Assembly (NCBI GenBank): GCA_903843315.1
Contig: CAIMPQ010000089.1
Location: 1-32,429 of the forward strand
Direction: 5' to 3'
Source: an uncultured beta proteobacterium
GTDB taxonomy: Bacteria; Pseudomonadota; Gammaproteobacteria; Burkholderiales; Burkholderiaceae
Length of the DNA stretch: 32,429 nt
A model generated the notes under the pieces. The model had not been told where the DNA came from, ran no database searches, and was given only the letters and a program-made list of their open reading frames with translations. Shown piece by piece: positions 1 through 7,865 of the stretch; position 1 is the first letter of the stretch; every line of letters starts with the position of its first letter. The position numbers and the translations under genes are program-made.

Positions 1-402
1 ACCTTGTGATTCTTCGAGAGGATTTAAATCCTCACGCTGCATATTCTCCACCAAAGCCATTGCAGCAGCGGCTTGATCATCCGCCCCAGAAACCAAAACA
101 GGAACCTCTGTGAGACCAGCAATCATGGCTGCACGAAAGCGTCGCTCACCTGCAATGATTTCATATTTACCTGCGCCAACCAAACGCACTAACAAGGGCT
201 GCATCACACCCTGCTCGCGAATGCTTTCTGCCAATTCTTGTAATGCGCCCGCTTCCATCTTTTGGCGTGGTTGGTATTTGCCAGCTTGAAGCGCATTTAG
301 TGGCAAACGATTTATTTCAGAGGAGGCATTTTCATTCTGCGCTTTCTCTCCGAGCAGGGCCTCTAATCCTCTGCCTAAACCTTTTTTCTTAATCGCAACC
401 AT
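1..402 (-). CDS. parB: Chromosome partitioning protein ParB, N-terminal 134 residues (cut by window edge)
   Basis: ParB is the CTP-dependent clamp that loads at parS and, with ParA, segregates newly replicated origins. The ATG is at 402-400 and the frame stays open to base 1, so the C-terminal helix-turn-helix and dimerisation parts are missing. Seen in the sequence: a basic N-terminal peptide containing LGRGLEALL (the segment that contacts ParA in the family), then GERRFRAA, the C-motif of the CTP/nuclease-like fold, then ENMQREDLNPLEE, the start of the parS-binding half. It lies 21 bases downstream of parA and is almost certainly the distal gene of mnmG-rsmG-parA-parB. Two perfect parS sites in the window support a working ParB. 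Identification is secure; only the missing end is unknown. Confidence 0.96.
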   Translation of the reverse strand, partial: MVAIKKKGLGRGLEALLGEKAQNENASSEINRLPLNALQAGKYQPRQKMEAGALQELAESIREQGVMQPLLVRLVGAGKYEIIAGERRFRAAMIAGLTEVPVLVSGADDQAAAAMALVENMQREDLNPLEESQG

Positions 403-423
403 CTTTTTTATTCTTCCAAAAAA

Positions 424-1194
424 TTACATTTGTTTAATGCGTTCAACCATCTCAACGCCAAACTCTAAATACGCTTTTGCGCCACGTGATGACTTATCAA
501 AAGCTACGCCAGGAAGCCCATAAGATGGGGCTTCCGCTAGACGTACATTACGCGGAATAATAGTCTTAAATACCTTGTCGCCGAAATGCTCAAGCAGTTG
601 ATCAGACACCTGTTGCTGCAAGGTCATGCGTGAATCAAACATCACTCGTAGCAAGCCGATAATGACAAGGTCAGGATTTAAATTGGCATGCACTTGTTTG
701 ATCGTGTTCACCAAATCAGACAAACCTTCTAAAGCAAAATATTCACACTGCATTGGAACGATGACGCCATTTGCTGCGCACAATCCGTTTAGGGTTAATA
801 AAGACAAGGCGGGAGGGCAGTCAATCAAAATGAAGTCGTAGTCATTTGCAACCTGTGCAAGCGCTTCTTTTAGCCGTGACTCACGTGAATCTAAATCTAC
901 TAATTCAATCTCTGCGCCTGCTAAGTCGCGATTTGCTGGCAACACGTCATACCCAGAACTCTCACAACGTTGCGCACAGTCTTTTATAGAAGCCAGTCCG
1001 ATCAATACTTGGTAAACGCTAGTCTTTAATTGCGCCTTTTCAACACCCGAACCCATCGTTGCATTGCCTTGTGGATCTAAGTCCACAAGCAAAACGCGCT
1101 GCTGTAGTCCTGCTAAGCCAGCGGCCAAATTAACAGCCGTAGTTGTCTTACCAACCCCGCCCTTTTGATTTGCAATACAAAATATTTTTGCCAT
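424..1194 (-). CDS. parA: Chromosome partitioning ATPase ParA (Soj-like)
   Basis: 256 residues, full length for the chromosomal ParA/Soj family. It is an ATPase that binds the nucleoid non-specifically and is stimulated by ParB, moving ParB-parS complexes apart. Visible motifs are the deviant Walker A KGGVGKTT (residues 11-18, with the signature first lysine), the Walker A' region VDLDPQGN (about 38-44) and Walker B LIDCPPALSLL near residue 123. There is no N-terminal DNA-binding extension, which fits a chromosomal (type Ib-like) rather than a large plasmid ParA. The ATG start is directly followed by the P-loop strand as in homologues. It sits 7 bases after rsmG and is probably co-transcribed with it. 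Confidence 0.97.
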   Translation of the reverse strand: MAKIFCIANQKGGVGKTTTAVNLAAGLAGLQQRVLLVDLDPQGNATMGSGVEKAQLKTSVYQVLIGLASIKDCAQRCESSGYDVLPANRDLAGAEIELVDLDSRESRLKEALAQVANDYDFILIDCPPALSLLTLNGLCAANGVIVPMQCEYFALEGLSDLVNTIKQVHANLNPDLVIIGLLRVMFDSRMTLQQQVSDQLLEHFGDKVFKTIIPRNVRLAEAPSYGLPGVAFDKSSRGAKAYLEFGVEMVERIKQM

Positions 1195-1201
1195 AGCTGC
1201 T

Positions 1202-1882
1202 TTAGAATTTTTCTGAAGGGGAAAGGATAGATTTTCTCATGGGGGTTAAGACTAAAAGCCGTCTCTCCACTGCTAAATTGGGAATATGTAGGGGTTCATC
1301 GGCCAATAATCGCCAATCATCCATGCAAACCGCTTGCATCTCTTCGTCTGCCCGCTTCGCTTTCATTGCAAAAACAAGGCCATCTGGCTTCAAAAGGGGC
1401 AAAGAAAGCTCTAAAAAGCGCGCAAGGCTAGTAAAGGCGCGAGAAATTACCGCATCAAATTGACCTGATTGTTGCGTTGCAACATATTCAACCCGCTCGC
1501 TCAAAACTGCAATATTTTTTAATTTCAACTTTCCGCGCACATGCTGTAAAAAAGCGGTCTTTTTTCTAACTGCCTCAATTAAGGTTAAGTGCCATCCTGA
1601 CTGCACAATGGCAATAGGGATAGCAGGCAAACCACCGCCTGATCCTAGGTCAGCAATTTTAGGATTGGGGCCCTTTAGAAATTGTCTTAAAATAGGTAAA
1701 ACTGCAATAGAATCAATAAGATGCAATCGAATAGAATCCTTCTCGCCCTCAATAGCCGTTAGATTGTGAACCTGGTTCCAACGGCTCATTTCTTGCAAAA
1801 AGAGCTCTAGATCAGCAATATTGGTTTCACTTAAATTTAAGCCAAAATTCTGAATACCCAAAGCAAGCAAGCTCTCACTCAT
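1202..1882 (-). CDS. rsmG: 16S rRNA (guanine527-N7)-methyltransferase RsmG (GidB)
   Basis: 226 residues. RsmG methylates N7 of G527 in 16S rRNA using S-adenosylmethionine; loss of the family member in other bacteria gives low-level streptomycin resistance. Seen here: WNQVHNLTAI (about 35-44), the family signature before the Rossmann fold; the SAM-binding glycine loop IADLGSGGGLPAIP (77-90); and VISRAFTSLARFL, the conserved SRA region. The ATG overlaps the mnmG stop in an ATGA arrangement of 4 bases, so translation is probably coupled. It is followed closely by parA, the usual gidA-gidB-parA-parB order next to many origins. Confidence 0.96.
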   Translation of the reverse strand: MSESLLALGIQNFGLNLSETNIADLELFLQEMSRWNQVHNLTAIEGEKDSIRLHLIDSIAVLPILRQFLKGPNPKIADLGSGGGLPAIPIAIVQSGWHLTLIEAVRKKTAFLQHVRGKLKLKNIAVLSERVEYVATQQSGQFDAVISRAFTSLARFLELSLPLLKPDGLVFAMKAKRADEEMQAVCMDDWRLLADEPLHIPNLAVERRLLVLTPMRKSILSPSEKF

Positions 1883-3798
1883 GAAGTTTCCTGGGTGCGC
1901 CCTAAACCTTTTTTAAGATGCACCAAAAGCAAAGAAAGGGCTGCTGGGGTAACACCAGAAATCCTGCCAGCCTGGCCCAGCGTGGCAGGCTTATGTAAGT
2001 TGAGCTTTTGTTGCACTTCTTTAGATAAGCCCACTACTTGCGTGTAATCTAACACCTCTGGTAGAGGGAAGGTTTCGTTATGCTCTTGACGTGCAATTTC
2101 AGCTGCCTGGCGCTCAATATATCCCTGATATTTCACGGAAATCTCAACCTGGTCACTAATTTGAGATGCTAGACCAATGTCATCATCCAAACTATCTGGG
2201 GCCCACAAGCCTTCGCCAAGGCTGGTAATTGCCTCATAGGTAACGCCTGGACGCCTTAAAAGCTCAGTCAAACTACATTCATGGGAGAGGTCTTGACCCA
2301 GTAATTGAGAAACTAGGGCGGCTGTCTCATGCTTTGGCCCAATCCAAATATCCTGCAAACGAGATGTTTCACGTGAAACAGCCTCTTGTTTTCTGCAAAA
2401 TACTTCCCAACGATGGTCATCTACTAGTCCTAAATCACGACCAATTGCCGTTAAACGCATGTCGGCATTGTCTTCCCGCAAACTTAGACGATATTCTGCG
2501 CGGCTGGTAAACATACGATAGGGCTCTTGAACGCCACGGGTGATAAGGTCATCAACCAAGACACCAATATAAGACTCGCTACGCTTAGGCAGCCAAGGCG
2601 CCTTGCCTTTAGAGGCTAAACCGGCATTAATGCCAGCCAACATCCCTTGGGCAGCAGCCTCTTCATAACCAGTAGTACCATTAATTTGCCCGGCAAAGTA
2701 GAGTCCACCGATCACTTTTGTCTCTAGACTGTGCCGCAATTGGCGTGGATCAAAGAAGTCATACTCAATCGCATAGCCAGGGCGAACGATAACGGCAGCT
2801 TCCAGGCCACGAATACTGCGCACTAAGTCCCACTGAACGTCAAAGGGAAGGCTGGTAGAGATTCCATTGGGATAAAACTCGTTTGTAGTTAAGCCTTCAG
2901 GCTCCAAAAAGATCTGATGGCTATTTCTAGAGGCGAAACGATGAATTTTGTCTTCAATGGAAGGGCAATACCGCGGACCAACCCCTTCAATCACGCCCGT
3001 ATACATTGGCGAACGATCTAAGCCGCCACGAATAATGTCATGGGTTTGCTCATTTGTATGTGAAATCCAACAAGGAACCTGCCTTGGATGTTGTTCTGGG
3101 CGCCCTAAATAGGAAAAAACGGGCACTGGATCAAGGTCGCCGGGCTGCTCTAGCATGACTGAAAAATCAATCGTGCGGCCATCAATACGGGGTGGGGTAC
3201 CCGTTTTTAATCTACCCTGGGGAAGTTTTAGCTCTTTTAATCGGGCAGATAGGGATACGGCTGCCGGATCACCAGCTCGCCCCCCAGCGTAATTATTTAA
3301 GCCAACATGAATCTTTCCATCCAAAAAGGTTCCTGCTGTTAACACTACCTTTTTGGCCATGAATTCCAAACCCATTTGGGTAACCACACCCTGAATTTCA
3401 TCACCCTTAACCAAAAGATCATCAACTGCAGCCTGGAAAAGGCTTAAATTAGGCTGGTTTTCTAGGCGGCGTCTAATGGCGGCTTTATATAAAACCCGAT
3501 CTCCTTGAGCACGGGTAGCACGAACAGCTGGTCCCTTACTTGAATTGAGAATCCGGAACTGGATTCCTGCCTCATCCGTTGCGGCAGCCATAGCGCCACC
3601 CATGGCATCAATCTCTTTAACCAAATGGCCTTTGCCAATACCACCAATGGAAGGATTGCAGCTCATAGCGCCTAAATTTTCAATGCTATGAGTAATTAAT
3701 AGGGTGTCACAACCCATGCGTGCCGAGGCGAGGGCAGCTTCAGTCCCGGCATGACCGCCGCCGACTATGATGACATCGAAACTTTTGGAATAACGCAT
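1879..3798 (-). CDS. mnmG: tRNA uridine-34 5-carboxymethylaminomethyl synthase, FAD subunit MnmG (GidA)
   Basis: 639 residues, normal length. With MnmE it builds the cmnm5 (or nm5) group on wobble U34 of certain tRNAs, using FAD and methylene-tetrahydrofolate. Motifs: the N-terminal dinucleotide-binding loop VGGGHAGTEAA (12-22); NPSIGGIGKGHL (about 48-59); GPRYCPSIEDK (274-284) with the conserved Cys278; TNEFYPNGISTSLP; and DDLITRGVQEPYRMFTSRAEYRL in the central region. The C-terminal helical domain is intact and ends beside rsmG. An AGAGG ribosome-binding sequence lies 6 bases before the ATG. A perfect parS site is embedded in the gene at codons 473-478, where it encodes Val-Ser-Arg-Glu-Thr. 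It is the first gene of mnmG-rsmG-parA-parB; its partner mnmE is also in this window. Confidence 0.98.
   Translation of the reverse strand: MRYSKSFDVIIVGGGHAGTEAALASARMGCDTLLITHSIENLGAMSCNPSIGGIGKGHLVKEIDAMGGAMAAATDEAGIQFRILNSSKGPAVRATRAQGDRVLYKAAIRRRLENQPNLSLFQAAVDDLLVKGDEIQGVVTQMGLEFMAKKVVLTAGTFLDGKIHVGLNNYAGGRAGDPAAVSLSARLKELKLPQGRLKTGTPPRIDGRTIDFSVMLEQPGDLDPVPVFSYLGRPEQHPRQVPCWISHTNEQTHDIIRGGLDRSPMYTGVIEGVGPRYCPSIEDKIHRFASRNSHQIFLEPEGLTTNEFYPNGISTSLPFDVQWDLVRSIRGLEAAVIVRPGYAIEYDFFDPRQLRHSLETKVIGGLYFAGQINGTTGYEEAAAQGMLAGINAGLASKGKAPWLPKRSESYIGVLVDDLITRGVQEPYRMFTSRAEYRLSLREDNADMRLTAIGRDLGLVDDHRWEVFCRKQEAVSRETSRLQDIWIGPKHETAALVSQLLGQDLSHECSLTELLRRPGVTYEAITSLGEGLWAPDSLDDDIGLASQISDQVEISVKYQGYIERQAAEIARQEHNETFPLPEVLDYTQVVGLSKEVQQKLNLHKPATLGQAGRISGVTPAALSLLLVHLKKGLGRTQETS
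2365..2380. promoter_or_regulatory. parS site inside mnmG
   Basis: Perfect 16-bp palindrome TGTTTCACGTGAAACA, identical to the widely conserved chromosomal parS sequence that ParB recognises. It lies in the mnmG reading frame, where it specifies VSRET (residues 474-478). This is sequence identity to the known consensus; binding in this organism is inferred. Confidence 0.95.
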
Positions 3799-3821
3799 GA
3801 TTTGCCTCTGATAGGGCGATG

Positions 3822-3850
3822 ATCATAGCATTTTGTTTGTTTCACGTGAA
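3822..3850 (-). promoter_or_regulatory. Candidate sigma70 promoter of mnmG-rsmG-parAB, overlapping parS
   Basis: On the minus strand, an extended -10 reads TGC followed by TATGAT (TATGAT at 3827-3822). Seventeen bases upstream lies TTCACG (3850-3845), a 4 of 6 match to the -35 consensus, entirely inside the parS palindrome at 3838-3853. The predicted start of transcription is near 3815, about 17 bases before the mnmG ATG. The -10 is a good match; assigning the -35 to parS bases is inference from spacing. Confidence 0.5.
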
Positions 3851-3853
3851 ACA
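3838..3853. promoter_or_regulatory. parS site upstream of mnmG
   Basis: Second perfect TGTTTCACGTGAAACA palindrome, 40 bases before the mnmG start and about 10 kb from the dnaA-dnaN gap. Origin-proximal parS sites near parAB are the norm for chromosomal ParABS systems. Together with 2365-2380 it gives two exact sites about 1.5 kb apart. Confidence 0.96.
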
Positions 3854-3904
3854 AAAAATCACAAAAACCAGGAAGGTTAAAGGATGGCCTCCCAAGTGGC
3901 TGAT

Positions 3905-4654
3905 TTAATTCAGGAAATAGGCATTCCAAGCAGACTTAAGAATTAGCGCCGTCACGATAACCAAGAAAGCCTTTCTAACAAAGGTGCTGCCATGTTTAAT
4001 TGCTAATCGGCTGCCAAATTGACTGCCCGCAATATTGGCAATCATCATGGCAAAACCCAGTGGCCAATTGATTTGTCCTAGACTAGCCAGCATCAAGATT
4101 GCCGCCAAATTAGTAGCGACATTAACTAGCTTAGTTGCAGCCGAGGCATGTAAAAAATCGAAGCCAAAGAAGCGCACGAAACCAAACAATAAAAAGCTGC
4201 CAGTGCCGGGGCCAAAGAAACCATCATAAAAACCAATGGTTAAACCAAGAACAACCCCTTTGACTTGTTGATAGCGCCCAACTGCTTTGGGTGCATGCGC
4301 TTCTCCAAGCGATGGTTGAAACCAGGTATACAACAACAAAAATAGCAATACGAATGGCAGGGCCTTACGCAATGGCTCCGCGGGAAAATTGCTAACTGCA
4401 TTTGCGCCAATCAAAGAGCCAATAAAGCCAGCAACAATTGCTGGCCCTACAACAGCCCACGGCAAAGAAACATGACGTAAATATCTACGGGCAGCATTTA
4501 AAGTTCCCCCAACTGCAGATACTTTGTTGGTAGCAAGCAATGTTGCTGGGGGCGCATCAGGATAGGCAGCAAATAAAGCAGGCACCTGAATCAGGCCACC
4601 GCCGCCCGCTACTGCATCAACCAGGCCGGCGAAAAACGCCATCGCTAAAAGCAA
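3905..4654 (-). CDS. TSUP-family membrane permease (TauE/SafE type)
   Basis: At least 249 residues and almost wholly hydrophobic, with about seven to eight predicted membrane spans. The N-terminal half carries FAGLVDAVAGGGGLIQVPAL followed by ATNKVSAVGGT, and the second half carries the repeat-like GFYDGFFGPGTGSF and ATKLVNVATNLAA. These are the duplicated glycine-rich signatures of the TauE/SafE (DUF81) family, whose members move sulfonates, sulfite, sulfoacetate or other organic anions. The substrate cannot be told from sequence. The start given is TTG, but it lacks a ribosome-binding sequence and leaves a very short first helix. In-frame codons continue upstream to 4681 (FSIYIWPLL precedes the stated start), so the true start may be a rare ATC or ATT. 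It lies downstream of the HAAT operon across a hairpin, so co-transcription is uncertain. Confidence 0.85.
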   Translation of the reverse strand: MLLAMAFFAGLVDAVAGGGGLIQVPALFAAYPDAPPATLLATNKVSAVGGTLNAARRYLRHVSLPWAVVGPAIVAGFIGSLIGANAVSNFPAEPLRKALPFVLLFLLLYTWFQPSLGEAHAPKAVGRYQQVKGVVLGLTIGFYDGFFGPGTGSFLLFGFVRFFGFDFLHASAATKLVNVATNLAAILMLASLGQINWPLGFAMMIANIAGSQFGSRLAIKHGSTFVRKAFLVIVTALILKSAWNAYFLN

Positions 4655-4703
4655 GGGCCAAATGTAAATTGAAAAGTCGATGAGTGTCTCTTTTAATTAA
4701 ATG

Positions 4704-4725
4704 AGTGCAGCGAAGGCGCCACACT
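4704..4725 (-). terminator. Stem-loop after livM (possible weak terminator)
   Basis: Read on the minus strand, AGTGTGGCG pairs with CGCTGCACT (9 pairs, two of them G-T) around a CCTT loop, followed by an A/T-rich stretch (CATTTAATTAAAA) rather than a clean U-run. It lies between the livM stop and the TSUP gene, where it could end or attenuate the HAAT transcript. Seen by inspection; folding energy was not calculated. Confidence 0.4.
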
Positions 4726-4747
4726 AAAACCAAATAATAAAAGGAAA

Positions 4748-5677
4748 TTAATTTTTGTTTTTGAAGTGTGCCGTAATTTCACCAACAACGCCACGACGGA
4801 ATGCTAAAACGCAAATAACAAATATAAAGCCTGTTGCGATCGTGCTCCAAGAGCCAATGTTTGCCAAATAGTTCTGGAGGCCAACCACAATACCCGCACC
4901 GACCACAGGACCAAGAATGGTTCCCATGCCACCAAGCAATGTCATTAACACCACTTCACCCGACATATGCCAATGAATATCGGTCAAGGTTGCCAACTGG
5001 AATACCAAGGTCTTCATTGATCCAGCTAAGCCAGAAAGGGCAGCGGAAATGACAAATGACATGAGCTTGAAACGATCAACGTTATAACCAAGCGAAATTG
5101 CGCGTGGCTCATTTTCCCGAATTGCTTTGAGAACCTGGCCGAATGGCGAATGAACCGCGCGCATGATGATTGCAAATCCCAATAAGAAAACAGCCAATAC
5201 AAAGTAATACATTGCAACGTCATTTTTCAAGTCAATAAGACCAAACAACATTCCGCGGGGGACTCCCTGAATTCCATCCTCGCCACCAGTGAACGGAAGT
5301 TGAACTGCCAAGAAATAAACCATTTGCGAAAGGGCTAAAGTGACCATCGCAAAATAAATGCCTTGGCGACGAATCGCAAGCGAGCCAATTAAAAAACCAA
5401 GGGCGCCCGAACCAACTACGCCCAAAACAATTCCCAGCTCAGGGGAAAAGCCAGCCTCTTTGCATAAATACGCGGTGATATAGGCGGCAGTACCAAAAAA
5501 TGCTGCATGCCCGAAGGACAATAATCCGGTAAAACCAAGCAACAAGTTAAAAGCGCAGGCAAAAAGCGCGAAACACAAAACCTTCATTGCAAACACTAAG
5601 TAGATGAAGTTTTGGAATGGCAATAACAAAGCAATGAGGATCAAGATCCCATACAGCAGTTTGACTTTTGAGTTCAT
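4748..5677 (-). CDS. livM: HAAT-family ABC transporter permease (LivM type)
   Basis: 309 residues, a polytopic inner-membrane permease of the branched-chain amino acid (HAAT) ABC family. Typical LivM features are FNLLLGFTGLLSFGHAAFFG near residue 43, the coupling region KAIRENEPRAISLGYNV in the cytoplasmic loop that meets the ATPases, and LLGGMGTILGPVVGAGI towards the C-terminus. It follows livH by 2 bases and is the last gene of livG-livF-binding protein-livH-livM. The family is certain. The solute (leucine, isoleucine or valine versus other amino acids, amides or aromatic acids) is not determined by these motifs, so the symbol names the family role. Confidence 0.9.
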   Translation of the reverse strand: MNSKVKLLYGILILIALLLPFQNFIYLVFAMKVLCFALFACAFNLLLGFTGLLSFGHAAFFGTAAYITAYLCKEAGFSPELGIVLGVVGSGALGFLIGSLAIRRQGIYFAMVTLALSQMVYFLAVQLPFTGGEDGIQGVPRGMLFGLIDLKNDVAMYYFVLAVFLLGFAIIMRAVHSPFGQVLKAIRENEPRAISLGYNVDRFKLMSFVISAALSGLAGSMKTLVFQLATLTDIHWHMSGEVVLMTLLGGMGTILGPVVGAGIVVGLQNYLANIGSWSTIATGFIFVICVLAFRRGVVGEITAHFKNKN

Positions 5678-5679
5678 GA

Positions 5680-6600
5680 TTATTTTTCCCGTCCAAACAG
5701 TCCAGCAGGACGAATCAACAGAACAATTGCCATAATCACAAAAATTACAACACCCGAAGCCTCTGGGTAGAAGACTTTAGTGAGGCCCTCGACGAGGCCG
5801 AGACCTAAGCCAGTCAGAATGGCGCCCATGATTGAGCCCATGCCACCAATTACCACCACTGCGAACACAACAATAATGAGGTTGGAGCCCATTAGTGGGT
5901 TCACCTGGAAAATGGGGGCGGCCAACACGCCAGCGAATCCAGCAAGACCAACGCCATAAGCATAAGCCAAAGAAATCATTAAAGGCACGTTGATGCCAAA
6001 CGCTTGAAGCAATTTGGGGTTTTCAGTCCCTGCGCGCAGATACGCGCCCAACTTGGTTCTTTCGATTACATACCAAGTAGAAAAACAAACCGTTAATGAA
6101 ATGATCACCACCCAAACACGGTACTTTGGCAAGATGATGCCAAGGGACTCCAAGGGAATCGCGCCTTGTAACAATTCTGGGGCTGGATAGCTCTCACCAG
6201 AAATTCCATACCAATGGCGGAACATGCCCTCAATAATTAAAGCCAAACCGAAAGTCAGCAGCAAGCCATACAAATGGTCAAGGTGATAAAGACGGCGCAG
6301 CATCGTGCGCTCCAAAATTAAGCCAAACCCTGCCATTACCAGGGGCACAACAATTAAAGCAAACCAGTAATTAATGGATAGCTCAGGGAAGCCAAGCCAC
6401 TGACTAATTTGAGTCAGCCCAATCCAAGCAACAAAAGCACCCATGGTGTATTGAGCACCATGTGCAAAATTAATGATATTGAGAAGGCCAAAAATAATGG
6501 CCAATCCCAAACTCAATATGGCGTAGAACGAGCCATTAATAAGCCCCACCAAGAGCTGGGCTACCAGCCCTTGAGGGGTAATTCCGAGAAGTTCGAACAT
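5680..6600 (-). CDS. livH: HAAT-family ABC transporter permease (LivH type)
   Basis: 306 residues with about eight membrane spans. It carries the LivH hallmarks NGSFYAILSLGLAIIFGLLNIINFAHGA near the N-terminus, the coupling helix region GAYLRAGTENPKLLQAFGINV, and VVIGGMGSIMGAILTGLGLG before the last helices. It pairs with LivM to form the heterodimeric channel. It is 16 bases downstream of the binding-protein gene and 2 bases upstream of livM, so the operon assignment is firm. Confidence 0.91.
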   Translation of the reverse strand: MFELLGITPQGLVAQLLVGLINGSFYAILSLGLAIIFGLLNIINFAHGAQYTMGAFVAWIGLTQISQWLGFPELSINYWFALIVVPLVMAGFGLILERTMLRRLYHLDHLYGLLLTFGLALIIEGMFRHWYGISGESYPAPELLQGAIPLESLGIILPKYRVWVVIISLTVCFSTWYVIERTKLGAYLRAGTENPKLLQAFGINVPLMISLAYAYGVGLAGFAGVLAAPIFQVNPLMGSNLIIVVFAVVVIGGMGSIMGAILTGLGLGLVEGLTKVFYPEASGVVIFVIMAIVLLIRPAGLFGREK

Positions 6601-6616
6601 GCTAGTTAAGGATCAA

Positions 6617-7843
6617 TTACTTGTTAGTAACCAACTTGCATCGCGACAATGAAAGTGGTTGAGTTGCTTCAGCAGCAGGAATCACTGCACGAACGTTGTA
6701 ATAGTCCCAAGGGCTTGTTGACTCAGAAGGTTTTTTTACCTCAAGCAGGTACATGTCATGCTCAAACTTACCATCTGCACGTATCTTGCCTTTGAAAAGG
6801 CCATCATCAATGTTGGTGGACTTCAGAGCCTTCATTACCGCCTGTGTATCAACAGTTCCAGCCTTTTGTACCGCATTTAAGTAGGCAAGAACTGAAGAGT
6901 AAACGCCTGCCTGAACGCTGGTAGGCATGCGCTTATGTTGCAAAATGAAGCGCTTAGAAAATGCGCGGGTTTTATCGTCTTTATCCCAGTAGAAGCCTTC
7001 TGTTAAATACATGCCTTGTGCAGCAGGCAAGCCTAAAGAATGCACGTCAGAAATAAACATGAGGAGCGGAACAACGGTTTGCTTTTTATTAATTCCAAAC
7101 TCAGAAGCCTGCTTCACACTATTAATAGTGTCTTGACCAGCATTTGCAAGGGCAACTACGTCTGCACCACTAGCTTGGGCCTTTAAGAGATAGGAAGAAA
7201 AATCGCTATTAGGAAAAGGGTGTTTGCTTGTACCTAAAACTTTGCCGCCGTTAGCCGTAACCACATTGGTTGAGTCTTTTTCTAAGGCCGCTCCAAATGC
7301 ATAGTCGGCAGTGATAAAGTACCAATTCTTTTTGCCCTGCTTTACTACGGCCTTAGCTGTGCCATTGGAAAGTGCATAGGTGTCATAAGTCCAGTGCACG
7401 TTATTAGCGGTGCATTTTTCATTGGTGATTGGCAATGAGGCTGCGCCAGAGACCAAAGTAATTTTGTTCTTTTGTTCGGCCACTTCCATTACAGCCAAAG
7501 CAACGTTGGTAGAAACCAGCTCAACAATCACATCAACACCATCTTTGTCGTACCACTCGCGCGCTTTGTTTGCAGCAATATCAGCCTTATTTTGATGATC
7601 GGCACTAACAAGCTCAATCTTTTTGCCAATAACAGTGCCGTCTTTAGAAAAATCGGCGATTGCCATTTTTGCTGCGATAACTGCTCCAGGACCAGCCAAA
7701 TCAGAATAGGTTGAAGAAAGGTCGGTCAATACACCAATCTTGACAACGCCACCGCTCGCTTTAGGTCCGCTTTGTGCAAAAACTGGATTTGAACCAAACA
7801 TGGTCGCCGCAACCAGACATGCGGTAATTTGCTTTAACTTCAT
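6617..7843 (-). CDS. Periplasmic substrate-binding protein of HAAT ABC transporter
   Basis: 408 residues. The first 23 form a signal peptide (MKLK, hydrophobic stretch, cleavage after VFA), so the protein is periplasmic. The mature part begins GGVVKIGVLTDLSSTYSDLAGPG, the standard opening of the Peripla_BP_6 fold, followed by VELVSTNVALAVMEVA and NAGQDTINSVKQASEFGI in the second lobe. A strong AGGAGA ribosome-binding sequence precedes the ATG, fitting the excess usually needed for binding proteins. It sits in the middle of the operon, between livF and livH. The ligand is unknown; many Burkholderiales homologues have no assigned solute, so I avoid livJ or livK. Confidence 0.9.
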   Translation of the reverse strand: MKLKQITACLVAATMFGSNPVFAQSGPKASGGVVKIGVLTDLSSTYSDLAGPGAVIAAKMAIADFSKDGTVIGKKIELVSADHQNKADIAANKAREWYDKDGVDVIVELVSTNVALAVMEVAEQKNKITLVSGAASLPITNEKCTANNVHWTYDTYALSNGTAKAVVKQGKKNWYFITADYAFGAALEKDSTNVVTANGGKVLGTSKHPFPNSDFSSYLLKAQASGADVVALANAGQDTINSVKQASEFGINKKQTVVPLLMFISDVHSLGLPAAQGMYLTEGFYWDKDDKTRAFSKRFILQHKRMPTSVQAGVYSSVLAYLNAVQKAGTVDTQAVMKALKSTNIDDGLFKGKIRADGKFEHDMYLLEVKKPSESTSPWDYYNVRAVIPAAEATQPLSLSRCKLVTNK

Positions 7844-7865
7844 TTCTATCTCCTATCGAAAACTA

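Noticed and set aside
877..892. Third parS-like site in parA (TGACTCACGTGAATCT)
   Set aside because: Only 12 of 16 bases match, and the outer bases are wrong on both sides; the core is a common palindrome.
3868..3895. Terminator-like AACC/GGTT with T-run downstream of the TSUP gene
   Set aside because: The stem is only about 4 pairs, too weak to support without a folding calculation.
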